This document shows positions 40,298-48,635 of a DNA stretch of 51,312 nt, piece after piece. The DNA is taken from the NCBI GenBank assembly GCA_017458065.1, contig JAFTGD010000036.1, positions 1 to 51,312 of the forward strand. Direction: 5' to 3'. The DNA comes from Oscillospiraceae bacterium (GTDB taxonomy: Bacteria > Bacillota > Clostridia > Oscillospirales > Oscillospiraceae). The notes under the pieces are model-generated. The model was not told where the DNA came from and ran no database searches. It saw nothing but the letters and a program-made list of their open reading frames with translations. A program made the translations under genes and the position numbers. Numbering within the stretch: position 1 is the stretch's first letter; every line of letters begins with the position of its first letter.

Positions 40298-41813
40298 TTT
40301 TCTCCTCCTGACTGACGATGCCCTTCATCAGGTTCTCCTTCGAAAAGTCCGCTTTCTGTACTTCGCCGACCAGTCTGCCTTCATAAATCACGATGATTCT
40401 GTCGCACAGACTCATGATTTCTTCCAGCTCTGAAGATACAACCACAAAGGAGGTCCCTTTTTCCGCTTTCTCAATAATCAGTTCCTTGATCTCGTTCTTG
40501 GCGCCAACGTCAACGCCCTTGGTGGGTTCATCCATAAACAGGATCTCCGGATCCTTCAGGAACCACTTGGCGATGATGACTTTCTGCTGGTTGCCGCCGG
40601 AGAGCTTGGAGACTTTCATGTTTTCGTCAATGGCTTTGACGTCAACTTCCTTCATCAGCTTGCGGGCTTCCACGGCTTCTTTTCCGGGATTGAGAATGCC
40701 AAGGCCCTTGGTTGCAAACTCATCCAGCTTGGAGCTGGTGATGTTCCTGCCGATGGACATGTTCAGGAACAGGCCGTCATAATGTCTGCCCTCGGTCAGG
40801 TAGCCGATGTGCTTGTAGAATTCCTTCTGGGTGATCTCGCGGAGCTCTCCACCTTGCTTGAAGTACAGCTGTCCGTCGACCATCTTGTCGATGCCGAGGA
40901 TGGTGTTGAAGAGCTCGCTTCTTCCGGAGCCGAGCAGACCCCAGACGCCGAGGATCTCGCCCTTGTGCAGCTCGAAGCTGAAGTCTCTCGGCAGCTTTTC
41001 ACCGGAGATGTGCTCCGCTTTGAAAATCACATCGTCCAGCGTGTTGCCGCGGACATGAGTGCTGCCTTCGATCTGATAGCCCAGCATCATCTCGACCAGC
41101 TGCTCTTTGTTGATGTCGCTGATGTCCGCTTTCCCCACGACCTGGCCGTCTCGTAGCACGACAACATTGTCGCACAGCTCAAAAATCTCATCCAGGAAGT
41201 GGGAGATGTAGAAGATGATATAGCCCTGCTCTTTCAGCCTGTGGATAACGCTGAACAGCATGGCGACCTCGTGGTCGGAGAGGGAGGAGGTCGGCTCGTC
41301 GAAGAGGAGGATCCGACCGCCCTGGCTCAGCGCACGGGCGATCTGGATGATCTGCTTGTCGCCGACGGTGAGGGTGTATACCGGGGCCTCCACATCGATG
41401 TGGCTGTCAAGCGCTTCCAGGTGAACCTTCGCTTCCTTCTTCATGGCGGCGCGGTCCAGTGCGAAGGAGCCTTTTTTCCGCCACTTGTTCAGGTCTGCAG
41501 CCAGAATGTTCTCATAGACATTCATGGTGTCGAAGGCCTGTACCTCCTGCTGGATAAAGGCGACGCCAAGCTTCGTGGAAGCTTTGGGGTCTGCGATCAC
41601 GACCTTCTCGCCGTTGATGATGATCTCGCCGCCCTCGTCCGGCTGGTGAATGCCGCCGAGGATGTTCATCAGGGTGGACTTACCTGCGCCGTTGACGCCG
41701 ACAATGCCGCACACTTTGCCCGGCGTTGCGGAGAACGAAACATCCGACAGCGCTTTGACGCCGGGGAAGGTCTTGCTGATATGCTTCAGCTCCAAAGAAA
41801 GTTTGTTATCCAT
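40287..41813 (-). CDS. CUT2 ABC importer ATPase of the Lsr-like operon
   Basis: A 508-residue protein with two ABC domains: Walker A GVNGAGKST (39-47), Walker [11 protein letters not shown], a degenerate second Walker A (LLGSGRSE) and signature [13 protein letters not shown] with FMDEPTKGVDVG. It matches LsrA/RbsA in length and layout. AAGGAG precedes the ATG. Three bases separate it from the upstream permease stop. Confidence 0.9.
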   Translation of the reverse strand: MDNKLSLELKHISKTFPGVKALSDVSFSATPGKVCGIVGVNGAGKSTLMNILGGIHQPDEGGEIIINGEKVVIADPKASTKLGVAFIQQEVQAFDTMNVYENILAADLNKWRKKGSFALDRAAMKKEAKVHLEALDSHIDVEAPVYTLTVGDKQIIQIARALSQGGRILLFDEPTSSLSDHEVAMLFSVIHRLKEQGYIIFYISHFLDEIFELCDNVVVLRDGQVVGKADISDINKEQLVEMMLGYQIEGSTHVRGNTLDDVIFKAEHISGEKLPRDFSFELHKGEILGVWGLLGSGRSELFNTILGIDKMVDGQLYFKQGGELREITQKEFYKHIGYLTEGRHYDGLFLNMSIGRNITSSKLDEFATKGLGILNPGKEAVEARKLMKEVDVKAIDENMKVSKLSGGNQQKVIIAKWFLKDPEILFMDEPTKGVDVGAKNEIKELIIEKAEKGTSFVVVSSELEEIMSLCDRIIVIYEGRLVGEVQKADFSKENLMKGIVSQEEKNAE

Positions 41814-41816
41814 CGA

Positions 41817-42773
41817 TTACGCTCCTTTCTTCAGGGCCTGCTGCTGCCGATAGGAAGAAATGCCCATTGCGCCGATGATGATGCCGCCCTTGATCAGCGT
41901 CGTATAGTAATCCGATACGGCAAGCAGATTCATCACGTTGTTCAGGCCGACGATCAGGAACGCGCCGAGAACGGCATCCCGGACGCGGCCGGTGCCGCCA
42001 TTCGGAGAGACGCCGCCGATGACGGCCGCGCTGATGATGTCCAGGATCTGGGACTGGGGACCCATGTTCGCTCTTGCGGTTGCAATGGAAGCTGTGTTGA
42101 TGACGCCCGCGATACCGGCGCACAGACCGCTGATCACATACGTGAGCATGGTGAGGTTCTCGCTGTCAATGCCGGAGACTCTTGCGGTTCTGGCATTGTT
42201 GCCGATGTAATAGAGCTTTCTGCCGAACTTTGTACCGGTCAGAATAAAGTCCAGAACAATCGTAACAAGCAGGAGAATGATGATGACCGTCGTCTTGTTG
42301 AAGAATGTGGAGAAAGACGGCGGCAGAATCGGCAAACCGCGCGTTCCGCTGAGGATCGTGGCAAGGCCCGTGCCGATCGTCATCATGGAAAGCGTAACCA
42401 CCATCGGGACCATCTTCAGCTTTGCAATGGCAAAGCCGTTAATCAGGCCGAGAAGAGAGGCGGTCAGAATGATGACAAAGGTGCCGACGATCAGGTTGCC
42501 GCCCAGCGTGGTCATGTAATACACGCCGACGACGGCGGAGGCCGCCATGACGGCGGGGTTAGAAATGTCCATACCGCCGATGACCAGCACATAGGTTGCG
42601 CCGCAGGCCATCACGGCAATGGGGGCGATCTGCTGCAGAAGGTTGGTAAGATTCCGCGGGGTGGCGAAATTCGGAACTGTCAACGATAGTATGATAAACA
42701 CGACGGCGATGACGCCGAGCATGATCAGTAGCGTTTTATTGTTGCTTGCGAAGCGTTTCAGTTTTGCTGACAC
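41817..42773 (-). CDS. CUT2 ABC importer permease, first of the Lsr-like operon
   Basis: A 318-residue permease starting with GTG (GGAGGG about 10 bases upstream). MACGATYVLVIGGMDISNPAV is the counterpart of the GGIDLSVGS motif. IGNNARTARVSGI is the coupling loop, and VIGGVSPNGGTGRVRDAV lies near the end. A strong hairpin separates it from the binding-protein gene upstream. Two different permeases in one operon recall LsrC and LsrD. Confidence 0.85.
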   Translation of the reverse strand: MSAKLKRFASNNKTLLIMLGVIAVVFIILSLTVPNFATPRNLTNLLQQIAPIAVMACGATYVLVIGGMDISNPAVMAASAVVGVYYMTTLGGNLIVGTFVIILTASLLGLINGFAIAKLKMVPMVVTLSMMTIGTGLATILSGTRGLPILPPSFSTFFNKTTVIIILLLVTIVLDFILTGTKFGRKLYYIGNNARTARVSGIDSENLTMLTYVISGLCAGIAGVINTASIATARANMGPQSQILDIISAAVIGGVSPNGGTGRVRDAVLGAFLIVGLNNVMNLLAVSDYYTTLIKGGIIIGAMGISSYRQQQALKKGA

Positions 42774-42833
42774 GATCGTGTTCCCTCCATTCTTGGAAGC
42801 TGTCTAAGTCAAAGAAAAAAGAAAATCAGGATC

Positions 42834-42860
42834 GGGGGCGAGGCAGTTGGCCTCGCCCCC
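42834..42860 (-). terminator. Attenuator hairpin after the Lsr-like binding protein
   Basis: Perfect 11-bp stem GGGGGCGAGGC/GCCTCGCCCCC, 5-base loop, between binding-protein and permease genes. Confidence 0.7.
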
Positions 42861-42904
42861 CAGGATAATGCTAAGTGTTGATTGTTCGAAGAGCGCCGGA
42901 CGTA

Positions 42905-44071
42905 TTAATAGTCTGCGTAGTCGTTGCCCCACAGAGGAATGGTGGCAAGGATCTCTTCGATGTTGTCGTTGGTGGACTGGGTTCCGAGAACCAGCTGCAC
43001 CTGCTCAACTTCCTTGCCCTCGAGCAGGTCGAAAGCACCGGCGGCAGCATGAACTGCGAAGTTGTAGCAGCCCTGGTCAACGGCGGTGTCCATGTAGCCC
43101 TCACGCAGATGCTGGATGCCGAGAGGATACATATCGGAAGCGGAGAAGTACACGTGGCCTTCCTCGCCGCGCTTGTGCCACATACCGGCATCTTCCATAG
43201 CCTTCTGGATGCCGCTGTTCAGGAAGTCAGAAGAAGAATACATGCAGTTTGCATCGGGGTTGGCTGCGAGGACAGGAGCGAGGTTCTGGCCGCAGACGTC
43301 GGGCTCCCAGTGGCCGCACTCGACTTCGACAATGGGGATGCCCTCATAGCCGCCGTCCTTCAGAGCGCGCTGCAGACCGGCTTCTCTGTTGTGGGCGTTC
43401 TCGTCGGTCTTGTCACCGTAGCAGTCAATCAGTTTGACGGGCTCAACGCCGTCAGCCTTCATGATCTCCCACAGATCCATCATGCCGACATACGCCTGCT
43501 CTTCGGAAGCGAAGTTAACGGTCAGATCGGGGACCTGGTCGCCGGTCGCATCGTGGGAAACTTCACGGCAGTAGGAAACATAGATGATGCCTGCGTCGTG
43601 GACTTCCTTGACGGACTGCAGAATGGCCTGAGAGTCAAGGCAGGGGCAGAAGATGACTTCGCATCCGGCGGCAATCAGGTCACGGATGTCGTTGGCCTGC
43701 TTGGTGACGTCGTCAGCGGCGTTGGTGGTGATGAGCTCAACTTTGTAGCCGCGCTGCTCTGCTTCGTAGTCCAGTCTGTACTGCAGATAATCTGCCCAGG
43801 CGTGGAAAGCAGCAGCCTGAAGGCTCTGCATCGCAAGGCCCATCTTGACGGGCTTGAGTTCGGCTTCTGCGTCAGCAGCTTCTTCCGCCGGAGCGGCTTC
43901 TTCTGTCGCAGCTTCTTCCGCGGGTGCTTCCGCGATGTCCTGCTTGGGGGATCCAGCGCTGCCCTGCTGAGAGGTGCTCTGGTTGCTGCCACCGGCAGCT
44001 TGCTGCTGGCCGCATGCACAAAGTGCAAAGATCATAACCAGCGCGAGGATGATTGCTAGGGTCCTTTTCAT
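42905..44071 (-). CDS. Lsr/Rbs-type binding lipoprotein
   Basis: A 388-residue binding protein. Lipoprotein signal with Cys20 (ALCAC), then a flexible Gln/Ser/Ala/Glu-rich linker of about 55 residues (repeated EEAA units) that lifts the domain from the membrane. The binding domain starts VKMGLAMQSLQAAAFHAW. It has IFCPCLDSQAILQS, SYCREVSHDATG and YSSSDFLNSGIQ. It is the CUT2 (RbsB/LsrB) fold, but I do not see an LsrB-specific ligand signature, so binding of AI-2 is not shown. Several Cys residues in the domain are unusual for the family. Confidence 0.85.
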   Translation of the reverse strand: MKRTLAIILALVMIFALCACGQQQAAGGSNQSTSQQGSAGSPKQDIAEAPAEEAATEEAAPAEEAADAEAELKPVKMGLAMQSLQAAAFHAWADYLQYRLDYEAEQRGYKVELITTNAADDVTKQANDIRDLIAAGCEVIFCPCLDSQAILQSVKEVHDAGIIYVSYCREVSHDATGDQVPDLTVNFASEEQAYVGMMDLWEIMKADGVEPVKLIDCYGDKTDENAHNREAGLQRALKDGGYEGIPIVEVECGHWEPDVCGQNLAPVLAANPDANCMYSSSDFLNSGIQKAMEDAGMWHKRGEEGHVYFSASDMYPLGIQHLREGYMDTAVDQGCYNFAVHAAAGAFDLLEGKEVEQVQLVLGTQSTNDNIEEILATIPLWGNDYADY

Positions 44072-44141
44072 GTTTTTCCTCCTTAGTTTCTTTTTTCTTT
44101 AAAGCCCTCCGTTTCCGGAAAGCGTTCAAAGCATGTTAAAA

Positions 44142-44474
44142 TTAGTTCTTGTCTTCGTAAAGCTCGATGATGGCGTCGTCCCAAATGACGAATGCCAGGC
44201 GGATCTTCGGGTCGTTGTTGACGTGCGCCGGTCCGAAGATGACCTGCTGGGCCTGCTCCGCGTAGTACTCGATGTTGTCGACGCTGTAGGCCACATGGGG
44301 CTGCTTGGAAAGGATCTCGGGGAAGATGGTGCCTTCGTCAAACTTGAGGTACTCAATCTTGAAGTCGTAGGCGTCAACGCTCTCGTTGACCCAGAACTTG
44401 CCCCAGTCGTTGTAGACCATGTTGGGCTTCTTGTTCAGTACGGGAATGCCAACGTGCATGTATTCAGCGGACAT
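44142..44474 (-). CDS. VOC-fold (glyoxalase-like) metalloprotein
   Basis: A 110-residue protein with the classic VOC metal set in order: H7 (MHVGIPV), E41 (KIEYLKF), H60 (PHVAYSVDN) and E104 (AIIELYE), across two beta-alpha-beta modules. VOC enzymes of this size act as dimers on vicinal oxygen substrates, often as isomerases, epimerases or glyoxalases. It lies between lsrF and the binding-protein gene. In E. coli lsr the equivalent step after phosphorylation is isomerisation of phospho-DPD by LsrG, an unrelated fold; this VOC protein could serve in its place. That is inference. Good ribosome binding site GAAAGGGG. Confidence 0.75.
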   Translation of the reverse strand: MSAEYMHVGIPVLNKKPNMVYNDWGKFWVNESVDAYDFKIEYLKFDEGTIFPEILSKQPHVAYSVDNIEYYAEQAQQVIFGPAHVNNDPKIRLAFVIWDDAIIELYEDKN

Positions 44475-44513
44475 TTCTCTTAAACCCCTTTCGTAATATC
44501 AAAGTAAAGTCTG

Positions 44514-45395
44514 TCAGTTGATGGCGTCGGTGAAGAACTCGAAGGCTTCCTTGCCGGTGAATCCTTCGTGGACGACCTTGCGGATGGCCTTGATCATCTC
44601 GACAGGATGCTCGCTCTGGAAGACGTTGCGGCCCATGTCGACGCCCTTTGCGCCGGCCTGGATGGCCTTGTACGCCATGTCGAGGGCTTCGTTCTCGGGC
44701 AGCTTCTTGCCGCCGGCAATGACGATGGGAACCGGGCAGGCAGCCACGACGTTTTCAAATCCCTCTTCGATGTAGTAGGTCTTCACAAAGGTCGCGCCCA
44801 ACTCTGCCAGCATTCTGGTGGCCAGCATGAAGTACTTCTCGTTGCGCGCCATCTCTTTTCCGACTGCGGTAACGCCCAGAACGGGGATGCCGAACTTGGC
44901 GCCCTGGTCGGCCGCTCTGCAGAGCGCTTCGACGGAAGCCGCTTCGCCGCTGCCGCCGATGAAGCACTGGATGGCCAGCGCGGAGGCGTTCATGCGGATG
45001 GCGTCCTCAAAGTCCAGCGCCATGCCGGAGCCGGTGCTCAGATCCTCAAACAGAACGGAGGTGTCGTGGGTTGCACGGAGGCAGATCGCCTTGTTTGCCG
45101 TGGGCGGGATGCAGCTGCGGATGGCGCCTCTGGTGGCCATCAGCACGTCCGCGTACTCGCAAAGCGGCGCGATGGTGACATCCAGACGCTCAAGCCCTGC
45201 CGTGGCACCCATGAAGTAGCCATGGTCGAAGGCCAGCATGACGGTGTTCCCGGATTTGGGGTCGAAGATTCTCGACAGGCGGTTCTTCATGCCCCAGTCG
45301 GTATTGCCAAGGCCCTTCACAAAGAAGCCGGTGTCTGCCGCGGGAATATCCAGATGGTAATCTTTTGCAATTTTATTTCCGACTGCGTCAGCCAT
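44514..45395 (-). CDS. lsrF: LsrF-like aldolase/thiolase
   Basis: A 293-residue class I aldolase-fold protein with close similarity, from memory, to E. coli LsrF: DWGMKNRLSRIFDPK, TVMLAFDHGYF (H58), LERLDVTIAPL, FVKTYYIEEGFE with active-site K205, PVPIVIAGGKKLPE and GVDMGRN. LsrF transfers an acetyl group from 3-hydroxy-2,4-pentanedione 5-phosphate to CoA, the last step of AI-2 breakdown, giving DHAP. A related aldol cleavage of another phospho-ketose is the alternative. AAGGAG lies 10 bases before the ATG. Confidence 0.88.
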   Translation of the reverse strand: MADAVGNKIAKDYHLDIPAADTGFFVKGLGNTDWGMKNRLSRIFDPKSGNTVMLAFDHGYFMGATAGLERLDVTIAPLCEYADVLMATRGAIRSCIPPTANKAICLRATHDTSVLFEDLSTGSGMALDFEDAIRMNASALAIQCFIGGSGEAASVEALCRAADQGAKFGIPVLGVTAVGKEMARNEKYFMLATRMLAELGATFVKTYYIEEGFENVVAACPVPIVIAGGKKLPENEALDMAYKAIQAGAKGVDMGRNVFQSEHPVEMIKAIRKVVHEGFTGKEAFEFFTDAIN

Positions 45396-45412
45396 TTTTC
45401 AAATACTCCTTC

Positions 45413-46411
45413 TTACTCTTTGAAGAACACGGTTGCGTGAGCGGGCGTATTCCACAGCGCCTCGATCTCATCGTCCCACTTGGCCATATCCAGCTGGAAG
45501 CCGGCGGCTTCCTGAACAGTCAGGATCTCGCCAACCATGCAGCCGGCAATCTTCACGCCCATGTTCTCAAGATAGGCAACCGTCTCTTTGTAGAGGATGT
45601 ACATCTCCATCAGGGTGGTTGCGCCGCTGCCGTTGATCATGACGAAAGCCTTGTCGCCGGCCTTCAGGCCCAGGTGCTCGACGATGGGCTTCGCAACAGT
45701 GGCGATGGTGTCCTTCGCGCTCATCATCGGGACGCGGACGCCGCCGCCTTCGCCGTGCTGGCCTGCACCGATCTCCATCATGTCGCTCTCGGCCAGATCA
45801 CCAAAGGAAGCGCCGTTCTGCGGATGCGTTGCGCAGGCAACCTGAACCGCGATACCGGCCATGTTCCGGGCATAGCGCTCGCAGATGTCGGCAACCTCAT
45901 CCAGGGTCTTTCCTGCAGCGCAGGCAGCACCGGCAATGTGGTACAGAGCGGCGGCGCCGCCCAGACCGCGGCGGTTCTCCTCGCCGTTGGGGTCAAAACG
46001 GATCTCTTCGTCGGTGACGACCTGGCGCACCTTCATACCGGCCTTCTTGGCCAGCTTCAGAGCCTGCTTGCCGGCGAGCTGGTCGCCTGCATAGTTCAGG
46101 GTCAGCAGCAGAACGCCGTGGCCCTTGTCCGCACGCTGCATGGCCTCAAAGACCAGCTGGCCGGAGGGAGCGGCAAAGATGTCGCCGACGGCGCAGACAT
46201 CCAGCATGCCTCTGCCGGTGAAGCCCTGCACGGCGGGCTCATGGCCGGAGCCGCCATAGCTGACGACGGTGACGCGGTCCGCATTGGCAAGGTCCTTGCT
46301 GATGACGAGATGTCCGTCAACTTCGACGACATCGCCGTACACCAAACCCATGCCTTCCAGCAGTTCGTCGGTCAGGGTTGCGGGATCGTTCATAAACTTC
46401 TTCATTTTCAT
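45413..46411 (-). CDS. dhaK: Dihydroxyacetone kinase subunit DhaK
   Basis: A 332-residue DhaK subunit. GGSGHEP (53-59, H57), NYAGD (D110) and GAGQHGE (H219) preserve the substrate-binding His, the general base Asp and the His that forms a hemiaminal with the ketone substrate, as in E. coli D109 and H218. It binds a short dihydroxyketone covalently for phosphorylation by DhaL. No dhaM phosphocarrier gene is in the window, so the kinase may use ATP directly or an unlinked DhaM. DHA itself, erythrulose, apulose or DPD are possible substrates; the neighbour LsrF favours a DPD-like compound. Confidence 0.92.
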   Translation of the reverse strand: MKMKKFMNDPATLTDELLEGMGLVYGDVVEVDGHLVISKDLANADRVTVVSYGGSGHEPAVQGFTGRGMLDVCAVGDIFAAPSGQLVFEAMQRADKGHGVLLLTLNYAGDQLAGKQALKLAKKAGMKVRQVVTDEEIRFDPNGEENRRGLGGAAALYHIAGAACAAGKTLDEVADICERYARNMAGIAVQVACATHPQNGASFGDLAESDMMEIGAGQHGEGGGVRVPMMSAKDTIATVAKPIVEHLGLKAGDKAFVMINGSGATTLMEMYILYKETVAYLENMGVKIAGCMVGEILTVQEAAGFQLDMAKWDDEIEALWNTPAHATVFFKE

Positions 46412-46460
46412 ACTTTCCTGTCTCCTTTATATATTTTTTGTTTTGAAACAGTGCTCTTTC

Positions 46461-47069
46461 TTATTCTTTGGCGAGACCTTCGAAGAACTTTGCCATGGAC
46501 ATGGCGCCGGCGTCCGGGGTGCCGATGGTCTTGGCGCCGAAGGTCTTGGCACGGCCAAACTTGGAAACAAAGTTCTTGCTGTTTTCCGCACCCGCTTTTG
46601 CGGCTTCCGCCGCGACGGAGAAGAGCTCGCTCACGCTGTCGCCGGCATAGGCGGCGATGGCCTCACAGGCGGGGATCACGGTGTCCATCATGGTCTTGTC
46701 GCCGACCTTGGCGCCGGACATGTCGTCCAGAGCTTCAAACGCGGAGGCGAACATCGCCTTCACACCGTCAACGTCGATCTCTTCCGCTTCCGGAGCGCCT
46801 TCCTGCATGCCGTCCAGCCAGGAGTTCCACAGGGGAACTGCGCTGCCGCCGTTCAGGCTCAGCACGGCCATGGCCGCATCGTCCAGCATCTCCTTGATGT
46901 CGCCGGTGGACTCGGTAACCGCGTTCTTGACGGCGGCGGCAATCTTGTGCATGGTCAGACCGTGGTCGGCATCACCGAACTTGGAATCAATATCGGTCAG
47001 CTCCTGCTCCGCACCGATCACACTCTCACAGGCGTTGATGATTCTGCTTTTCAACTGGCTTATTTCCAT
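46461..47069 (-). CDS. dhaL: Dihydroxyacetone kinase nucleotide subunit DhaL
   Basis: A 202-residue all-helical DhaL subunit. D28, D33 and D35 in IDSKFGDADHGLTM reproduce the Mg-nucleotide-binding Asp triplet (D30, D35, D37 in E. coli). NGGSAVPLWNSW is the next nucleotide loop. The start is the ATG at 47069 (GAGGGG upstream); a reading from 47108 would begin in the operator region. First structural gene after the regulator. Confidence 0.92.
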   Translation of the reverse strand: MEISQLKSRIINACESVIGAEQELTDIDSKFGDADHGLTMHKIAAAVKNAVTESTGDIKEMLDDAAMAVLSLNGGSAVPLWNSWLDGMQEGAPEAEEIDVDGVKAMFASAFEALDDMSGAKVGDKTMMDTVIPACEAIAAYAGDSVSELFSVAAEAAKAGAENSKNFVSKFGRAKTFGAKTIGTPDAGAMSMAKFFEGLAKE

Positions 47070-47101
47070 TGTAGCTTCACCCCTCAACAAGATTCTAAAA
47101 A

Positions 47102-47115
47102 TTAACATTTGTCAA
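47102..47115. promoter_or_regulatory. Candidate operator 1 of the dha-lsr operon
   Basis: TTAACATTTGTCAA is an imperfect palindrome (TTRACA-2-TGTYAA type), 32 bases before the dhaL ATG and downstream of the promoter. A close variant lies at 47288-47301. Confidence 0.45.
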
Positions 47116-47177
47116 AAAATGGCATTCGCAAAGAATTTTCGCTAAAAACCCTTCTGCGCCATTCTGGATTACGACAT

Positions 47178-47206
47178 ATTTTTGCACTCTTTTTTCAGGA
47201 TGTCAA
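47178..47206 (-). promoter_or_regulatory. Predicted promoter of the dha-lsr operon
   Basis: Minus strand perfect -35 TTGACA (47201-47206), 17-base spacer, -10 AAAAAT (47178-47183). Confidence 0.6.
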
Positions 47207-47224
47207 GAAAAAAGCCGTCCGCTG

Positions 47225-47281
47225 AAAAAAAACTGTCATTATTGCTAAAGTGTTCGGAAAGATTTTAGACAATAATGACAG
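47225..47281 (-). terminator. 12-bp inverted repeat with T8 tract after sorC
   Basis: CTGTCATTATTG (47233-47244) and CAATAATGACAG (47270-47281) are perfect inverted repeats 25 bases apart. On the minus strand they are followed by eight T. Most simply this is the regulator gene's terminator. The AT-rich stem, long loop and place just before the promoter also allow a looping operator. Confidence 0.55.
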
Positions 47282-47287
47282 TTGAAA

Positions 47288-47301
47288 TTAGCAAATGTTA
47301 A
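47288..47301. promoter_or_regulatory. Candidate operator 2 of the dha-lsr operon
   Basis: TTAGCAAATGTTAA, an imperfect palindrome matching operator 1 in the reverse sense. It overlaps the stop codon of the regulator gene and lies upstream of the promoter, so the pair brackets it with about 186 bases between starts. Confidence 0.45.
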
Positions 47302-48239
47302 AAACTGACTCTGGAAACCTTTTCAGCCAGACTGTACGGAAGGACAAGCTGGTTGATGACACCCGTTCGCAGCGCGCCGATGACGCACTGCGCCCTCACC
47401 TGGTTGGAGCAGACAGCTGTCACGTTGGTCTGCCGCAGCTGCTGGATGGAAGCCTGAAAGGTGGATTCGGACAGGGGGGAGATGATTCTGCCGTAGGAGT
47501 CAAAGTAGTGAGCCAGGACCCTGCCGACGGCCTTCTTCTCGGTGAGGGCGTTGCCGTAGAGGGACTTAACGCCCAGATCGGGATAGGAGGGGAAGTTGGA
47601 AACGGATACCAGCGCCTGCTCCATAAAGTCCCACTCCTCCATAATGGAGCGGTAGGCGTCCGACTGTTTCATGATCTCGTATTCCACCGTGGTCTCATAC
47701 AGAGCCGGCGAATATAAAAAGGTAGGGTGTCTGCCCGTTTTCAGGGAGAAAATCCGGACCAGCTCGTTGGTGTGATATCCTCTTGTGACGGAGTTTACCC
47801 TTCCGACGAGCGGAAACAGCGCGCCTCGCGTGGCGATGGCGTTTTCCTGCGTCTCGGCAAAATCCGCCATCCTGCCGAGGATGGAGCCCCAGCCGACGCC
47901 TACATGCTTGCCGTCGTTTGCCTTGCTGAAGCAGAGGTGGAAGGCGGCCTCCGCCACCCGCAGGTTGGTCAGGTCGTCGTTCTTTCCGTCCGGCACGGTG
48001 ATGACGGCGTCGATCCGGTAGGTGTTCCTCAGCTTTTCCGTCACGTACTCGGCGGTGACGCGGCTGTCGTTGATGGAGATGGTGACAATCCCGCGCTCCT
48101 TCGCCTCGTTCAGGATCAGGCTGACAAGGGGCCGCGAGATCCCGAGCTTCTTGGCGATCTCGTTCTGGCTGCAGTTATCCTCGTAATAGAGGCGCGAGAC
48201 CTCTATCATTCTTTTGATTTTATCGTCTGCAGAAATCAT
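47298..48239 (-). CDS. SorC/LsrR-family sugar-binding regulator
   Basis: A 313-residue regulator. An N-terminal sigma-like helix-turn-helix (about 8-55: CSQNEIAKKLGISRPLVSLIL) is followed by the SorC/DeoR sugar-phosphate effector domain (VGVGWGSILGRM and ALRTGVINQLVLPYSLAEKV). LsrR, the AI-2 regulator, is of this family. The ATG at 48239 follows GGGAGAG; the longer reading has no site. It lies directly upstream of the dhaL operon in the same orientation and likely represses it until a phosphorylated substrate binds. Confidence 0.88.
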   Translation of the reverse strand: MISADDKIKRMIEVSRLYYEDNCSQNEIAKKLGISRPLVSLILNEAKERGIVTISINDSRVTAEYVTEKLRNTYRIDAVITVPDGKNDDLTNLRVAEAAFHLCFSKANDGKHVGVGWGSILGRMADFAETQENAIATRGALFPLVGRVNSVTRGYHTNELVRIFSLKTGRHPTFLYSPALYETTVEYEIMKQSDAYRSIMEEWDFMEQALVSVSNFPSYPDLGVKSLYGNALTEKKAVGRVLAHYFDSYGRIISPLSESTFQASIQQLRQTNVTAVCSNQVRAQCVIGALRTGVINQLVLPYSLAEKVSRVSF

Positions 48240-48635
48240 GTTTCTCTCCCGGCGCGTACGGATCCTTTTCCTTATTAATACTACAAAAAAACAAAATTTG
48301 CAACCGAGCAGTTTCCGCATACCGCGGACGGCTTCCTGCGGAAAGCGATTGAAAGCCCGGTGCCGTTCTGTGGCATGATGAGGCGAAAACAAGAATCACG
48401 GCGGAGAAAACCGGCTGCGGGCGGAAACAGAAATTGAGAAAATCATCCGGTCAGAGCAGGATCTCGAAGAAGAAGCATGGAAAAGAACGGTCTCTTTTTG
48501 TGAATATTAAAACAGAAAGGGGGAGACGGTTGTAGAAATTCACAAAAGCTTCCAATTGAAAAAATGGGGCAATTCCTCAATAATGTGGTTGCTGGTTCCA
48601 AGAAACAAAGTTTTTAATGACAGGAGGAATTACCA
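48240..48635. other. Divergent intergenic region, sorC to aminotransferase
   Basis: A 396-base stretch without a gene. The left part should hold the sorC promoter (AT-rich at 48272-48300). The middle 48300-48480 is GC-richer, with no start or site I trust. The right part holds the aminotransferase promoter at 48556-48584. Confidence 0.5.
48556..48584 (+). promoter_or_regulatory. Promoter of the aminotransferase gene
   Basis: -35 TTGAAA (48556-48561), 17-base spacer, -10 AATAAT (48579-48584). Confidence 0.65.
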
